Positions 42,227 through 51,278 are shown, counted from the first letter of the stretch. The stretch: DNA of 64,000 nt from Pseudomonas nitroreducens (GCF_014204515.1 NZ_JACHLI010000002.1:186001-250000); one strand, 5' to 3'. Numbers and translations: made by a program. Notes: a model not told the origin generated them from the letters alone.

Positions 42227-43282
42227 CTAGACCCTGTTCCCACTTCCACTCTGGCGTGCCTGCTGTAGGAGGGAGCCTGCTATGCGCTCCAGCGGCAGGA
42301 CCTCCCTGGCTGCGCCCAGCTCCACGGCCTCGCGGGGCATGCCGTAGACCACGCAGGTGGCCTCGTCCTGGGCCACCGTGTGGCCGCCGGCCTGACGGAT
42401 CGCCTGCAATCCCCGGGCCCCATCCTTGCCCATGCCGGTGAGCAGGGCGGCGATGAGGTTGCGCCCGGCGCAGCGGGCGAGGGAGTTGAACATCACGTCC
42501 ACCGCTGGCCGGTGGCCGTTCACTGCCGCTTCGCGGTGCAGGCGCACGACATAGTTGGCACCGCTGCGCTGCACCTCCATGTGGAAGTCGCCGGGGGCGA
42601 GCAGCACGTGGCCGGGAAGGATGCGGTCACCGTCGCGGGCTTCGCGTACCGACAGGCGCGTCTGCCGGTCCAGTCGCTCGGCGTAGGATTTGGTGAAGCC
42701 CGGCGGCATATGCAGGGTCACCACGGTGCCGGGGCAGTCCGGTGGCAGCCCCAGCAGGACTTCCTTGATCGCCTCGGTGCCGCCGGTGGAGGCGCCGATG
42801 GCGAAGATCTTTTCGGTGCTCAGCAGCGGCGCGCTGCTCGCTGCCGGTGCGCTGGTCGAGGCTGCCGGGCGTGCACGGGGCAGGCGCGCGCGGGCGGCGG
42901 CCTTGAGTTTGGCGCAGATTTCCTCGGCATACGCCTGCATGCCTTCGGCGATGCCCAGGCGCGGCTTGGCGATGAAGTCGATGGCGCCCAGTTCCAGGGC
43001 GCGCAGGGTGGCTTCGGAGCCTTTCTCGGTGAGCGAGGAGATCATCAGCACGGGCGTCGGCCGGCCCTTCATCAGCTTGTCGAGGAAGGTCAGGCCGTCC
43101 ATGCGCGGCATTTCCACATCCAGGGTGATGACGTCGGGCGAGTGCTGCTTGATCAGGTCGCGGGCGACGAAGGCGTCGGGCGCCGCGCCCACCAGTTGCA
43201 GCTCGGAATCCTGCTGGATGATGTCCTTGAGCAGACTGCGGATCAGCGCCGAGTCGTCGACGATCAGGACCTTGACGGGCAT
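42227..43282 (-). CDS. cheB: Chemotaxis methylesterase/deamidase CheB
   Basis: A 351-residue response regulator-methylesterase. The receiver has VDDSALIR and LDVEMPRMDG (phospho-Asp); the esterase domain has the catalytic Ser in IGASTGGTEAI, His in LHMPPGFTKSYAERL and Asp in GMGKDGARGL. It removes methyl groups from receptors of the adjacent cluster. The ATG (42827-frame start at 43282) is preferred to a GTG three codons earlier because AGGTG lies nine bases upstream of it. Confidence 0.94.
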   Translation of the reverse strand: MPVKVLIVDDSALIRSLLKDIIQQDSELQLVGAAPDAFVARDLIKQHSPDVITLDVEMPRMDGLTFLDKLMKGRPTPVLMISSLTEKGSEATLRALELGAIDFIAKPRLGIAEGMQAYAEEICAKLKAAARARLPRARPAASTSAPAASSAPLLSTEKIFAIGASTGGTEAIKEVLLGLPPDCPGTVVTLHMPPGFTKSYAERLDRQTRLSVREARDGDRILPGHVLLAPGDFHMEVQRSGANYVVRLHREAAVNGHRPAVDVMFNSLARCAGRNLIAALLTGMGKDGARGLQAIRQAGGHTVAQDEATCVVYGMPREAVELGAAREVLPLERIAGSLLQQARQSGSGNRV

Positions 43283-43297
43283 CACGCTCACCTCGCT

Positions 43298-43891
43298 TCA
43301 GAACAGGTCGATGCTCCCGCCGCGCGCGCGGTGGGACAGTTGCTGGCGGTATTGCTGCTCGCGCTGCAGCACCGTGTCGTTGGCCAGGGTGCGCAGCTTG
43401 CGCACCAGTACCCGGCCGCTGTCGGGAAAGAAGTAGACCTTGCGCGGGTGGATATCGAGCAGGTCCTGGGCGGCCAGCGGGATGTTCTCGTTGTCCAGGT
43501 ACGCCAGGACGAACTCGGCATTGCGCTGGCCGACATCGGCGCTGAGGTTCTTCAGCACCGAGCCGCCGCCGAACACCTTGGCCTCGAAGTGCCGGCGCTG
43601 GCCGCCGCGACGCATCAGGCCGTTGATCAGCAGGTCCATGGCGTGCACGCCGTAGCGCCCGGAGTTGGACATCAGGCCCTGCACGCCGGTGTCGCCGGGC
43701 AGCATGAAGTGGTTCATGCCGCCCAGGCCGCAGCTGCGGTCGCGCAGGCACACCGAGACGCAGGAGCCGAGCACGGTGACCAGCATGACCGGCTCGGCGG
43801 TGACATAGCACTCGCCGGGCAGCAGCTTCACTGCCTCCATGCCGAAGCGCGGATCGTAGTAGCGATTGGGTTGGTCGAGGGCTGCGCCCAT
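43298..43891 (-). CDS. cheD: Chemoreceptor glutamine deamidase CheD
   Basis: A 197-residue CheD: catalytic Cys in LGSCVSVCLRD and His in LGGMNHFMLPGD, with the later Thr-containing strand. It deamidates receptor glutamines and tunes signalling. Its ATG overlaps the cheR stop (TGATG). Confidence 0.95.
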   Translation of the reverse strand: MGAALDQPNRYYDPRFGMEAVKLLPGECYVTAEPVMLVTVLGSCVSVCLRDRSCGLGGMNHFMLPGDTGVQGLMSNSGRYGVHAMDLLINGLMRRGGQRRHFEAKVFGGGSVLKNLSADVGQRNAEFVLAYLDNENIPLAAQDLLDIHPRKVYFFPDSGRVLVRKLRTLANDTVLQREQQYRQQLSHRARGGSIDLF

Positions 43892-44733
43892 CAATGGCTC
43901 CCCACCGCCTGGTACGTCGTGCGGCCCACCGAGCGCACCAGGTGGCTGGCGTGGACGAAGTTTTCCGAGTGCCCGGCGAAGAACAGCCCGCCAGGCCGCA
44001 GCAGGCGCACCATGCGTTCGAGCAGGCGGGTCTGGGTCGGCTTGTCGAAATAGATCATCACGTTGCGGCAGAAGATCGCGTCGAGTCCCCCGGCGATGCC
44101 CCATTCCTTGTCCAGCAGGTTGATCTGCCGGTAGTCGATCAGCTGCCGCAGTTCCTGCACCACCCGCACCTTGCCGGCATTGCCGCCGGTGCCGCGGAGG
44201 AAGAAGCGCTTCTTCTGCGCGGGGCTCAGCGCTTCGATGCGCTCCAGCGGATAGACGCCCTGGCGCGCCTGGCCAAGGACGCCGGTGTCGATGTCCGAGG
44301 CGATCAGCTCGACGGGCGGGGCGAAGCTGCCCAACGCGTCCACCAGGGTCATGGCCATGGAGTAGGGCTCCTCGCCGGTGCTCGACGCGGTGGACCAGAA
44401 GCGCAGCGGGCGATGGTCACGCAGCTGCTCGATGGCGAAGCGGCCGAGGTGGTCGAAGTGGTGCTTCTCGCGGAAGAATGCGGTGAGGTTGGTGGTCAGC
44501 GCGTTGACGAACTGCTGCCATTCTTCCTCGTGGCTCTCCAGGTAGGCGAAGTACTCGGCGAAGCTGCCCAGCCGCAGGCTGCGCAGGCGCCGCGAAAGGC
44601 GGCTGTAGACCAGCTGCTGCTTGCTCTCCGAGAGGCTGATGCCGGCGTGCTGGTACAGACGCTCGCGCACCTGCTGGAAGTCCCGGCGGGTGTAGTGGAA
44701 TTCGTGCTCGGGGGCGGGCAGGTTGATCGACAT
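43891..44733 (-). CDS. cheR: Chemotaxis methyltransferase CheR
   Basis: A 280-residue SAM-dependent receptor methyltransferase: N-terminal helical CheR domain, then the catalytic domain with FWSTASSTGEEPYSMAM and DAIFCRNVMIYFDKPTQTRLLERM. In P. aeruginosa CheR2 docks on the C-terminal pentapeptide of Aer2; the receptor encoded 5' of this gene ends in such a pentapeptide. A 370-base repeat block separates the two genes. Confidence 0.95.
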   Translation of the reverse strand: MSINLPAPEHEFHYTRRDFQQVRERLYQHAGISLSESKQQLVYSRLSRRLRSLRLGSFAEYFAYLESHEEEWQQFVNALTTNLTAFFREKHHFDHLGRFAIEQLRDHRPLRFWSTASSTGEEPYSMAMTLVDALGSFAPPVELIASDIDTGVLGQARQGVYPLERIEALSPAQKKRFFLRGTGGNAGKVRVVQELRQLIDYRQINLLDKEWGIAGGLDAIFCRNVMIYFDKPTQTRLLERMVRLLRPGGLFFAGHSENFVHASHLVRSVGRTTYQAVGSH

Positions 44734-44798
44734 CGGTTGGTCTCGGAGTTGAGCGGGATTGCGTGGGGCGCTGACCCGGCACGGTCATCCGTCGCGAT

Positions 44799-45003
44799 GG
44801 CGGATAACGCTGGTGGCGTTATGCGCCCTACCTCTTTGTTGGAGTGAGAAAGTTCTGCGCGGGGCATTGCCCTCACCCCAGCCCTGGCTGCGCGCCCCGC
44901 TCAGAGGGAGAGGGGGCCGTACGGTGTATTCGGGTGGCACGGCATTTCCAACCATGCCGATCAGTCCCCTCTCCCTTTGGGAGAGGGTTAGGGTGAGGGG
45001 CTC
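44799..45003. repeat. Repeat block inside the che operon (GTAGGGCG and two CCCTCTCCC elements)
   Basis: A GTAGGGCG palindrome (44799-44831) and a pair of CCCTCTCCC elements (about 44867-44915 and 44964-45003). The left one carries the TGAGCGGGGCGCGC block on the minus strand (44882-44903). The 44734-45104 gap contains no gene. Confidence 0.85.
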
Positions 45004-45104
45004 TTGAAGTCGGTGTGGCGAACATCGCCCGACCCTCCCTGGTCCGCCCGCGGCAGCCGACCCTCCCATTGCTCCGGCCGCCGCCATCCCTCAGCCCCGC
45101 CCGA

Positions 45105-47129
45105 TCAGAACTCTTCCCAGTCGTCTTCCTTGCCCTTGGCGCGCACCGCCTTGGCCACGCCGCGGGCGGCGCGCGAGGTGTGCGCGACCGGCTCGGCGCG
45201 GGCCGGGCGTGCGGAGGCCAGCGGCACCACGGTGGCGGCAACGGCTTCGAGCCTGAACACCGCGACCTGCTGGTTGAGCATGCCGGCCTGCTCCTGCAGG
45301 GCCTCGGCCGAGGCGGCGGCTTCTTCCACCAGCGCGGCGTTCTGCTGGGTCATCTCGTCCATCTGCGACACGGCGCCGTTCACTTCCTCGATGCCGCTGC
45401 TCTGTTCGGCGGAAGCGGCGGCAATCTCGGCCATGATGTCGGTGACGCGCTTGATGGCGACCACGATGTCGCTCATGGTCTGGCCGGCCTGGGCGACCAG
45501 GGTGTTGCCGCTCTCGACCTTGTCCACCGAGTCGTTGATCAGCGTCTTGATCTCCTTGGCGGCGGCGGCGGAGCGCTGCGCCAGGGTGCGAACTTCACCG
45601 GCCACCACGGCGAAGCCGCGGCCCTGTTCGCCGGCACGTGCCGCTTCCACCGCGGCGTTGAGGGCGAGGATGTTGGTCTGGAAGGCGATGCCGTCGATCA
45701 CCCCGATGATGTCGGCGATCTTGCGCGCCGAGTCGTTGATCGCCGACATGGTGCCCACCACCTTCTGCACCACGCTGCCGCCCTGGGTGGCGACTTCCGA
45801 GGCATTCACCGCCAGCGAGTTGGCCTGGCGTGCGTTCTCGGCGTTGAGCTTCACGGTGCTGGTCAGCTCCTCCATGCTCGACGCGGTTTCCTCCAGGCTG
45901 GAGGCCTGTTGCTCGGTGCGGGTGGACAGTTCGGCGTTGCCGCTGGCGATCTCGCCGGCGGCGGTGTGGATGGTGTCGGCCGCCTCGCGGATCTGCCCGA
46001 GCATGCGCGACAGGCTCTGCGCGGTTTCGTTGGCGTAGTCCTTGAGTTCGCCGAAGGTGCCCTGGTAGTCGGCGTCGATGCGCTGGGTCAGGTCGCCCTG
46101 GGCCAGGGCGCCGAGTACCCGGGTGACATCGCGCAGGCCCTTGTCGGCGGTATCCACCAGGTTGTTCAGGCCGGTGGCGATCTTCAGGAAGAAGCCTTCC
46201 TTGTTGCCGGCGTCGATGCGCTTGCTGAAGTCACCGGCGACGGCGGCGTCCACCAGTTGCGAGACTTCCTGCTCGGCGCGGTATTCCTCGGTGCGGTCGG
46301 TCCACTGCACGGCCGAGCCCAGGCGCTCGCCGCCATCGTTGAACACCGGCACCACGTCCAGGGCGAAGCGCCGACCGCCCAGGTTCAGCTCGGCCTTATG
46401 CCGCGCGGTCAGGTGCGCCAGCATGTTGCGCTGGTGCGACGGGTTCTTGTGGAAGATGTCGATGTTGGTGCCCATCAGGCGGCCGGCGTTGAAGTTGGGC
46501 AACTGCTTGCGGATGTCGGCCTCGGCATTGCCGAGCATCTCGGTCACCGTGCGGTTCATGTAGATGATCTCGAGATCGTTGTTGGCGATCATCACGTTGG
46601 CCGAGACGTTATCCAGCGCACTCTTGATCCGCGCGTTGTACTCGGCGGCATCGGCGTTGGCCTTGAGGCTGTTGCGCACGCCGTCGATGGCCTCGGTGAT
46701 GATGGCCTTCTTGCCCGGCAGACGGTCCATCTCCACCGAGTAGTCGCCCTTGCCGTAGGCAGTGACGGTGGCGACCACCTTCATCTTCACCGCGATGTGC
46801 GCAGCGACCAGGTCGTTGATGCCCTTGGCGATGCGCGCCGGGCGGCCGGCGAACTTGTCCACCGGGATCACCTCGTCGATCCAGCCCAGCTCGTGCTGGC
46901 GGGTCATCTCCACCAGGCCGGCTTCCAGGGCTTCCACCTGGGCCTGTTCGGCGCGCTGCTCGCGCAGGTTGCGCTGGATGCTGCGCAGCCCGTCGTAGAG
47001 ACGTTCGTAGCCGGCGGCCGGGGCTTCGCCGATGGCCACGTCGAGGTTGCCGTCCACCAGGCTGTGGAGGATGGCGGTGATGCGGTCGGCGCGTTGTTGC
47101 GCCACGGCGTGTGCGTTGAACAGACCCAT
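45105..47129 (-). CDS. aer2: Aer2-like soluble heme-PAS chemoreceptor
   Basis: A 674-residue receptor without membrane segments. The N-terminal ~170 residues are a poly-HAMP region, followed by a PAS domain (about 172-285) and further HAMP units (about 285-385), and then the signalling helices with hairpin tip GVIDGIAFQTNILALNAAVEAARAGEQGRGFAVVAGEVR. H227 (IFHKNP) and W276 (AVQWTDR) are 49 residues apart, the spacing of heme-ligand H234 and O2-stabilising W283 in P. aeruginosa Aer2, which differs in total length by only a few residues. The last five residues are DWEEF, the CheR-docking tether. An oxygen-sensing role is inferred. Confidence 0.93.
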   Translation of the reverse strand: MGLFNAHAVAQQRADRITAILHSLVDGNLDVAIGEAPAAGYERLYDGLRSIQRNLREQRAEQAQVEALEAGLVEMTRQHELGWIDEVIPVDKFAGRPARIAKGINDLVAAHIAVKMKVVATVTAYGKGDYSVEMDRLPGKKAIITEAIDGVRNSLKANADAAEYNARIKSALDNVSANVMIANNDLEIIYMNRTVTEMLGNAEADIRKQLPNFNAGRLMGTNIDIFHKNPSHQRNMLAHLTARHKAELNLGGRRFALDVVPVFNDGGERLGSAVQWTDRTEEYRAEQEVSQLVDAAVAGDFSKRIDAGNKEGFFLKIATGLNNLVDTADKGLRDVTRVLGALAQGDLTQRIDADYQGTFGELKDYANETAQSLSRMLGQIREAADTIHTAAGEIASGNAELSTRTEQQASSLEETASSMEELTSTVKLNAENARQANSLAVNASEVATQGGSVVQKVVGTMSAINDSARKIADIIGVIDGIAFQTNILALNAAVEAARAGEQGRGFAVVAGEVRTLAQRSAAAAKEIKTLINDSVDKVESGNTLVAQAGQTMSDIVVAIKRVTDIMAEIAAASAEQSSGIEEVNGAVSQMDEMTQQNAALVEEAAASAEALQEQAGMLNQQVAVFRLEAVAATVVPLASARPARAEPVAHTSRAARGVAKAVRAKGKEDDWEEF

Positions 47130-47166
47130 TTGTCTTGATCCTCTGCTCTGTCAGGGTTTGCCCGGC

Positions 47167-47652
47167 TCAGGCCGCGGCGTCGTCGACCAGCGCCATTTCG
47201 CGGCTGGTCATGAGTTTTTCGATGTCCACCAGGATCAGCATCCGCTCGCCGGCGGTGGCCAGGCCCAGCAGGTACTCGGTGTCGAAGCTGGCGGCGAATT
47301 CCGGGCGCGGCTTGATCTCCTCGCCGGCCAGGGCGATCACGTCGGAGACCGAATCCACCACCGCGCCGACGATGCGTCGGCCGACGTTGAGGATGATCAC
47401 CACGGTGAACTGGTCGTAGCTGATGTCGGCCAGGTTGAACTTGATGCGCAGGTCGACGATGGGAACGATGGCGCCGCGCAGGTTGATCACGCCCTTGATG
47501 AAGGCCGGGGCGTTGGCGATCGCCGTGACCTGGTCGTAGCCACGGATTTCCTGCACGCGCAGGATGTCGATGGCGTACTCCTCGCGGCCCAGGGTGAAGG
47601 TCAGGTATTCCTGCTCCGGGCTCGTCGCGGTGGCGGCTTCAGCTGCGCTCAT
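47167..47652 (-). CDS. cheW: Chemotaxis coupling protein CheW
   Basis: A 161-residue CheW (EYLTFTLGREEYAIDILRVQEIRGYD; FIKGVINLRGAIVPIVDLRIKFNL) that bridges receptor and CheA. Its start lies 14 bases inside the end of cheA. Confidence 0.96.
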   Translation of the reverse strand: MSAAEAATATSPEQEYLTFTLGREEYAIDILRVQEIRGYDQVTAIANAPAFIKGVINLRGAIVPIVDLRIKFNLADISYDQFTVVIILNVGRRIVGAVVDSVSDVIALAGEEIKPRPEFAASFDTEYLLGLATAGERMLILVDIEKLMTSREMALVDDAAA

Positions 47653-49543
47653 GGGTGCTTTCTCCTTGCGCCGCCAGGCGCGGCAGGGCGTCTACATCGA
47701 GGATCAGGGCGACGCTGCCGTCGCCCATGATGGTGGCGCCGGCGATCCCGTCGATCCGGCGGAAGTTCTGTTCCAGGCTCTTGATCACCACCTGCTGCTG
47801 GCCGACCAGTTCGTCCACCTGCAGGGCGAAGCTCTTGCCCTCGGATTCGAGGATCACCACGATTCCCTGCTCCGCCGGCACGGGCGGCGCGCCGATGCGC
47901 AGCAGCTGGTTGAGGGAGAACAGCGGCAGGTATTCGCCGCGCACGCGGATCACCGTCGAGTCCTCGCCGGCCAGGCCGCGCACGTCGTCGGCACGGGCCT
48001 GCAGCGACTCGACGATGTAGGTCAGCGGCACCACGTAGTTGACCTGCTCCACGGCGACGATCAGGCCGTCGAGGATGGCCAGGGTCAGCGGCAGGCGGAT
48101 GCTCATGCGGGTGCCCATGCCGGGCGCCGAATCGATGTCGATGCGTCCGCCCATGGCCTGGATGTTGCGCCGTACCACGTCCATGCCCACGCCGCGGCCG
48201 GACAGCTCGGTGACCGCTTCGGCGGTGGAGAAGCCGGGCATGAAGATCAGTTGCCAGACCTCGGCGTCGGTCATTGCGTCGTGTACGGCCAAGCCCTTCT
48301 CGCGGGCCTTGGCGAGGATGCGTTCGCGCGACAGGCCGCGGCCGTCATCGGAGATTTCCACCACCACGCTGCCGCCCTGGTGGCTGGCGGCGAGCTTCAC
48401 CGAACCCTGGGCCGGCTTACCGGCGGCCAGGCGTTCGGCAGGGGTCTCGATGCCGTGGTCGATGCTGTTGCGGACGATATGGGTGAGCGGGTCGCTGAGC
48501 TTCTCGATGACGCTCTTGTCCAGTTCGGTGTGCTCGCCCTGGAGGATCAGTTCGACCTGCTTGCCCAGGCGCGCGGAGGTGTCGTGCACCAGGCGCGGGA
48601 AGCGGCTGAAGATGAAGCTGATCGGCAGCATGCGGATCGACATCACCGATTCCTGCAGGTCGCGGGTGTTGTGTTCCAGTTGCGCCAGGGCCTGCTGCAG
48701 GCGCTCGAAATGCGTGGGATCGAGGTCTTCGCTGAGCTGGCTGAGCATGGCCTGGGTGATCACCAGCTCGCCCACCAGGTTGATCAGGCTGTCGATCTTC
48801 TCGACGCTGACGCGGATGGAGCTGGATTCGCTGTCGGCGCGGGCGGCCGGCTTGTTTGCGGTGCTGGCCGCGGCCTTGGGCTGTTCGCTGCTGGGTACGA
48901 CGACTGCGGCTGTGGGCGCGCCGGGAGCCTTGTCGAAGATGCCGTAGGGCTCGACGGGCTTGGCATCCGGCGCACCGGGGGCGTCGTCGAAGAAACCGAA
49001 ATCGTCGTCGCTGCTGGCGCTGGTTTCGCTGGAAGCGGTCTCGGGCATGCCCGGTGCGTCGTCGAAGAATCCGAAGTCATCGCCAGCGCTGGCGGCGGTT
49101 TCAGCCGGGACGTTGTCGAACAGGCCGAAGCCGTCCTCGGCAGCTACCGCGGCGGGCTCGGCGAGCCAGGCGCGCAGGCGCTCCACGGTGGCGGCCACCG
49201 GTACGTCCGGATCGGGCACCTGGCTGCGGTGCGCATCGAGCAGGCGCTGCAGGACGTCGCGGGCTTCGAGGAACACGCCGATCATGTCCACGTGCAGGGC
49301 GGTCTGCCCACAGCGGATGCGGTCGAGCAGGGTTTCCAGCTCGTGGGTCACGGCGGTCAGGTCGTCGAAGCCGAACATGCCGCTGGAGCCCTTGATCGAG
49401 TGGGCGGCGCGGAAGATGCCATTGAGCGCCTCGGCGTCCGGCTGATCGAGATCGAGCCCGATCAGCAGGAGTTCGAGGGTCGCCAGGTGTTCGTCGGTTT
49501 CCTCGAAGAACACCTGGAGGAATTGCTCCATACCAGTCGCCAT
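47639..49543 (-). CDS. cheA: Chemotaxis histidine kinase CheA
   Basis: A 634-residue CheA: P1 HPt with phosphorylated His at H48 (FRAAHSIKGSSG), a low-complexity acidic linker carrying four near-repeats of the form FGFFDDAPG/FGIFDKAPG (about residues 150-220), P3 dimerisation helices, the P4 ATPase domain (LTHIVRNSIDHGIE, ISDDGRGLSRERI, GFSTAEAVTELSGRGVGMDVV) and a CheW-like P5. It lacks a clear P2 CheY-binding domain; the repeats occupy that place. Confidence 0.95.
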   Translation of the reverse strand: MATGMEQFLQVFFEETDEHLATLELLLIGLDLDQPDAEALNGIFRAAHSIKGSSGMFGFDDLTAVTHELETLLDRIRCGQTALHVDMIGVFLEARDVLQRLLDAHRSQVPDPDVPVAATVERLRAWLAEPAAVAAEDGFGLFDNVPAETAASAGDDFGFFDDAPGMPETASSETSASSDDDFGFFDDAPGAPDAKPVEPYGIFDKAPGAPTAAVVVPSSEQPKAAASTANKPAARADSESSSIRVSVEKIDSLINLVGELVITQAMLSQLSEDLDPTHFERLQQALAQLEHNTRDLQESVMSIRMLPISFIFSRFPRLVHDTSARLGKQVELILQGEHTELDKSVIEKLSDPLTHIVRNSIDHGIETPAERLAAGKPAQGSVKLAASHQGGSVVVEISDDGRGLSRERILAKAREKGLAVHDAMTDAEVWQLIFMPGFSTAEAVTELSGRGVGMDVVRRNIQAMGGRIDIDSAPGMGTRMSIRLPLTLAILDGLIVAVEQVNYVVPLTYIVESLQARADDVRGLAGEDSTVIRVRGEYLPLFSLNQLLRIGAPPVPAEQGIVVILESEGKSFALQVDELVGQQQVVIKSLEQNFRRIDGIAGATIMGDGSVALILDVDALPRLAAQGESTHERS

Positions 49544-49554
49544 TCCGGGTTCCC

Positions 49555-49920
49555 CTAGGGCAGGACCTTGCGGGTCACTTCCAGCAGTTTCGGCGGGTCG
49601 AACGGCTTGACCAGCCAGCCGGTGGCGCCGGCGCTCTTGCCCTGCTGCTTCATCGCGTCGCTGGATTCGGTGGTCAGCATGAGGATCGGCGTGCTGCGGT
49701 AGCCGGCCATGTCGCGCAGGCTGCGGATCAGCGACAGGCCGTCCATGTTCGGCATGTTCTGGTCGGTGAAGACCAGCTGGTAGGACTTGCGCTGGGCCTT
49801 GCCCAGGCCGTCCTTGCCGTCCACGGCCTCGTCCACCTCGTAGCCGGCGGACTTGAGCGTGAAGCTCAGCATCTGCCGGATCGAGGCCGAGTCATCGACG
49901 ATCAGAATCTGCTTACCCAT
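49555..49920 (-). CDS. cheY: Chemotaxis response regulator CheY
   Basis: A 121-residue single receiver domain: acidic pair D9-D10, phospho-acceptor D53 (VFTDQNMPNMDG), switch Thr in LMLTTESS and Lys in WLVKPF. It lies 11 bases ahead of cheA, whose ribosome binding site overlaps its stop codon. Confidence 0.96.
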   Translation of the reverse strand: MGKQILIVDDSASIRQMLSFTLKSAGYEVDEAVDGKDGLGKAQRKSYQLVFTDQNMPNMDGLSLIRSLRDMAGYRSTPILMLTTESSDAMKQQGKSAGATGWLVKPFDPPKLLEVTRKVLP

Positions 49921-50005
49921 TGCGTTGGTTCTCCTGGTGGCAATGCGTGTTTACCCGCCGGGCGGCGCGTCAGCGCGCCTTCCCGGCGCGCGGAAAGAGT
50001 GGCTC

Positions 50006-50056
50006 TCAGCCGATCAGGGCGAGGTTGGCCAGGTATTCGTAAAGGGACTGCAGCAT
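50006..50056 (-). CDS. 16-residue small ORF with perfect ribosome binding site
   Basis: ATG at 50056 preceded by AGGAGG seven bases upstream encodes MLQSLYEYLANLALIG and stops. It lies alone between the upstream receptor gene and cheY. The peptide is hydrophobic and could form one short helix. The match to the ribosome binding consensus is better than for most genes here. It could be a leader peptide for cheY-A translation or a microprotein; no homolog is known to me. Confidence 0.45.
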   Translation of the reverse strand: MLQSLYEYLANLALIG

Positions 50057-50090
50057 GGCAATGCCTCCTGTGGGCGGGACGGGAACGGCG

Positions 50091-51278
50091 TCAGAACAGT
50101 TCCACTTCGCCGGCGCTGAGACTGGTCTGCGCCACCGGGTTGCTCAGCGGCCGGCCGAGCTCGGCGACTTCGCCGCGCAGGCGCTCGCCCCATTCGCCCG
50201 GTTCGCGGCCATCGAGGGCTCCGAGGCCGACAGCCAGGGCGCCGAGGCGCGCGCCGTGCTTGCCGATCTGCCCGAGCAGCTGGCTGCTCATGTCCTGGAA
50301 CTGCAGGGCGGTGACCGCCGCGTTGACCCCGTCGCCGACTTCCAGGGAGATGCGGTCCAGCTCCTGCACCACCTTCACGGTGTGCTGGTTCATGGCGTCG
50401 AGGTCGTCGAGCATGCGCTGGATCTTCTGCCGCGAATCCAGGGCGAAGGACATGTCCTTGTCGGCCAGCTGGCTGATGGCGCCTTCGGCGTCCTTGATCT
50501 CGTGATAGACCACATCGACGTGCTCGCGGATGGCCTGGGAGAAGTGCGTGGAGCGGGTGGACAGCGCGCGTACCTCGTCGGCCACCACGGCGAAGCCACG
50601 GCCGCTCTCACCGGCGCGGGCGGCCTCGATGGCGGCGTTGAGGGCCAGCAGGTTGGTCTGCTTGGCGATGGCGTCCATGTCCTGGGTGGATTGCAGGATC
50701 TCGGCGATCTTGTGGGTCACGCGGTCCATGCGCTGCACCAGCTGCTGCGAGGTGCGGCTGGTCTCCAGGGTGGCCTCGACGAACAGGCCGAGGGTTTCCT
50801 GGGTGGCGTTGATGAAGCGCTGAAAGTCGATATCGACGTCCATGTGGCCGCGGCCGTCGTAGCGCTCGATCAGCGAGTGGGACAGGCCACGCTGGGTGTC
50901 GATGCGCTCGGCGAGGGCATGGAAGCTGTCGGTGAGCTGGCGGATTGCCTGGTGCAGGAGGTTGTCGATCTGGTGGGTATGGCCGTTGAGCTGGGCCAGG
51001 TGCCCTTCCATGGCTTCCTGCAGCGGGCGCCAGTGCGGCAGCTCGTCGCTGTGCAGGGTGGTGGCCTGGGGATCGCTGGCGGCATTGGTTGCGCCGCACA
51101 GCAGGCGGCTCAGTACCAGGCTGGAAACCCAGCCCACCGGCAGCATCCACCAGAACGGCACGCCCACGGCGCACAGGCCGGCGACGACGGCCCACGGCAG
51201 GGACTGGATGATGAGGCGCTGCGGCCAGCCTTGGCCAATGCCTTGACCCGCGGACGGGTTCAATTGTGAATCGCGCAT
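50091..51278 (-). CDS. Methyl-accepting chemotaxis protein without periplasmic sensor (CttP-like)
   Basis: A 395-residue receptor with two close N-terminal hydrophobic segments (LPWAVVAGLCAVGVPFWWMLPVGWVSSLVL) and no sizeable sensor domain between them. The signalling part has DAIAKQTNLLALNAAIEAARAGESGRGFAVVADEVRALSTRST, with a shortened methylation region. It ends SAGEVELF, a degenerate form of a tether. It occupies the PA0180 (cttP) position at the 5' end of the che2 operon. Confidence 0.85.
   Translation of the reverse strand: MRDSQLNPSAGQGIGQGWPQRLIIQSLPWAVVAGLCAVGVPFWWMLPVGWVSSLVLSRLLCGATNAASDPQATTLHSDELPHWRPLQEAMEGHLAQLNGHTHQIDNLLHQAIRQLTDSFHALAERIDTQRGLSHSLIERYDGRGHMDVDIDFQRFINATQETLGLFVEATLETSRTSQQLVQRMDRVTHKIAEILQSTQDMDAIAKQTNLLALNAAIEAARAGESGRGFAVVADEVRALSTRSTHFSQAIREHVDVVYHEIKDAEGAISQLADKDMSFALDSRQKIQRMLDDLDAMNQHTVKVVQELDRISLEVGDGVNAAVTALQFQDMSSQLLGQIGKHGARLGALAVGLGALDGREPGEWGERLRGEVAELGRPLSNPVAQTSLSAGEVELF

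Noticed and set aside
45015..49558. Two long plus-strand frames (707 and 664 codons) opposite aer2 and cheA
   Set aside because: Antisense shadows of confidently identified signalling genes.
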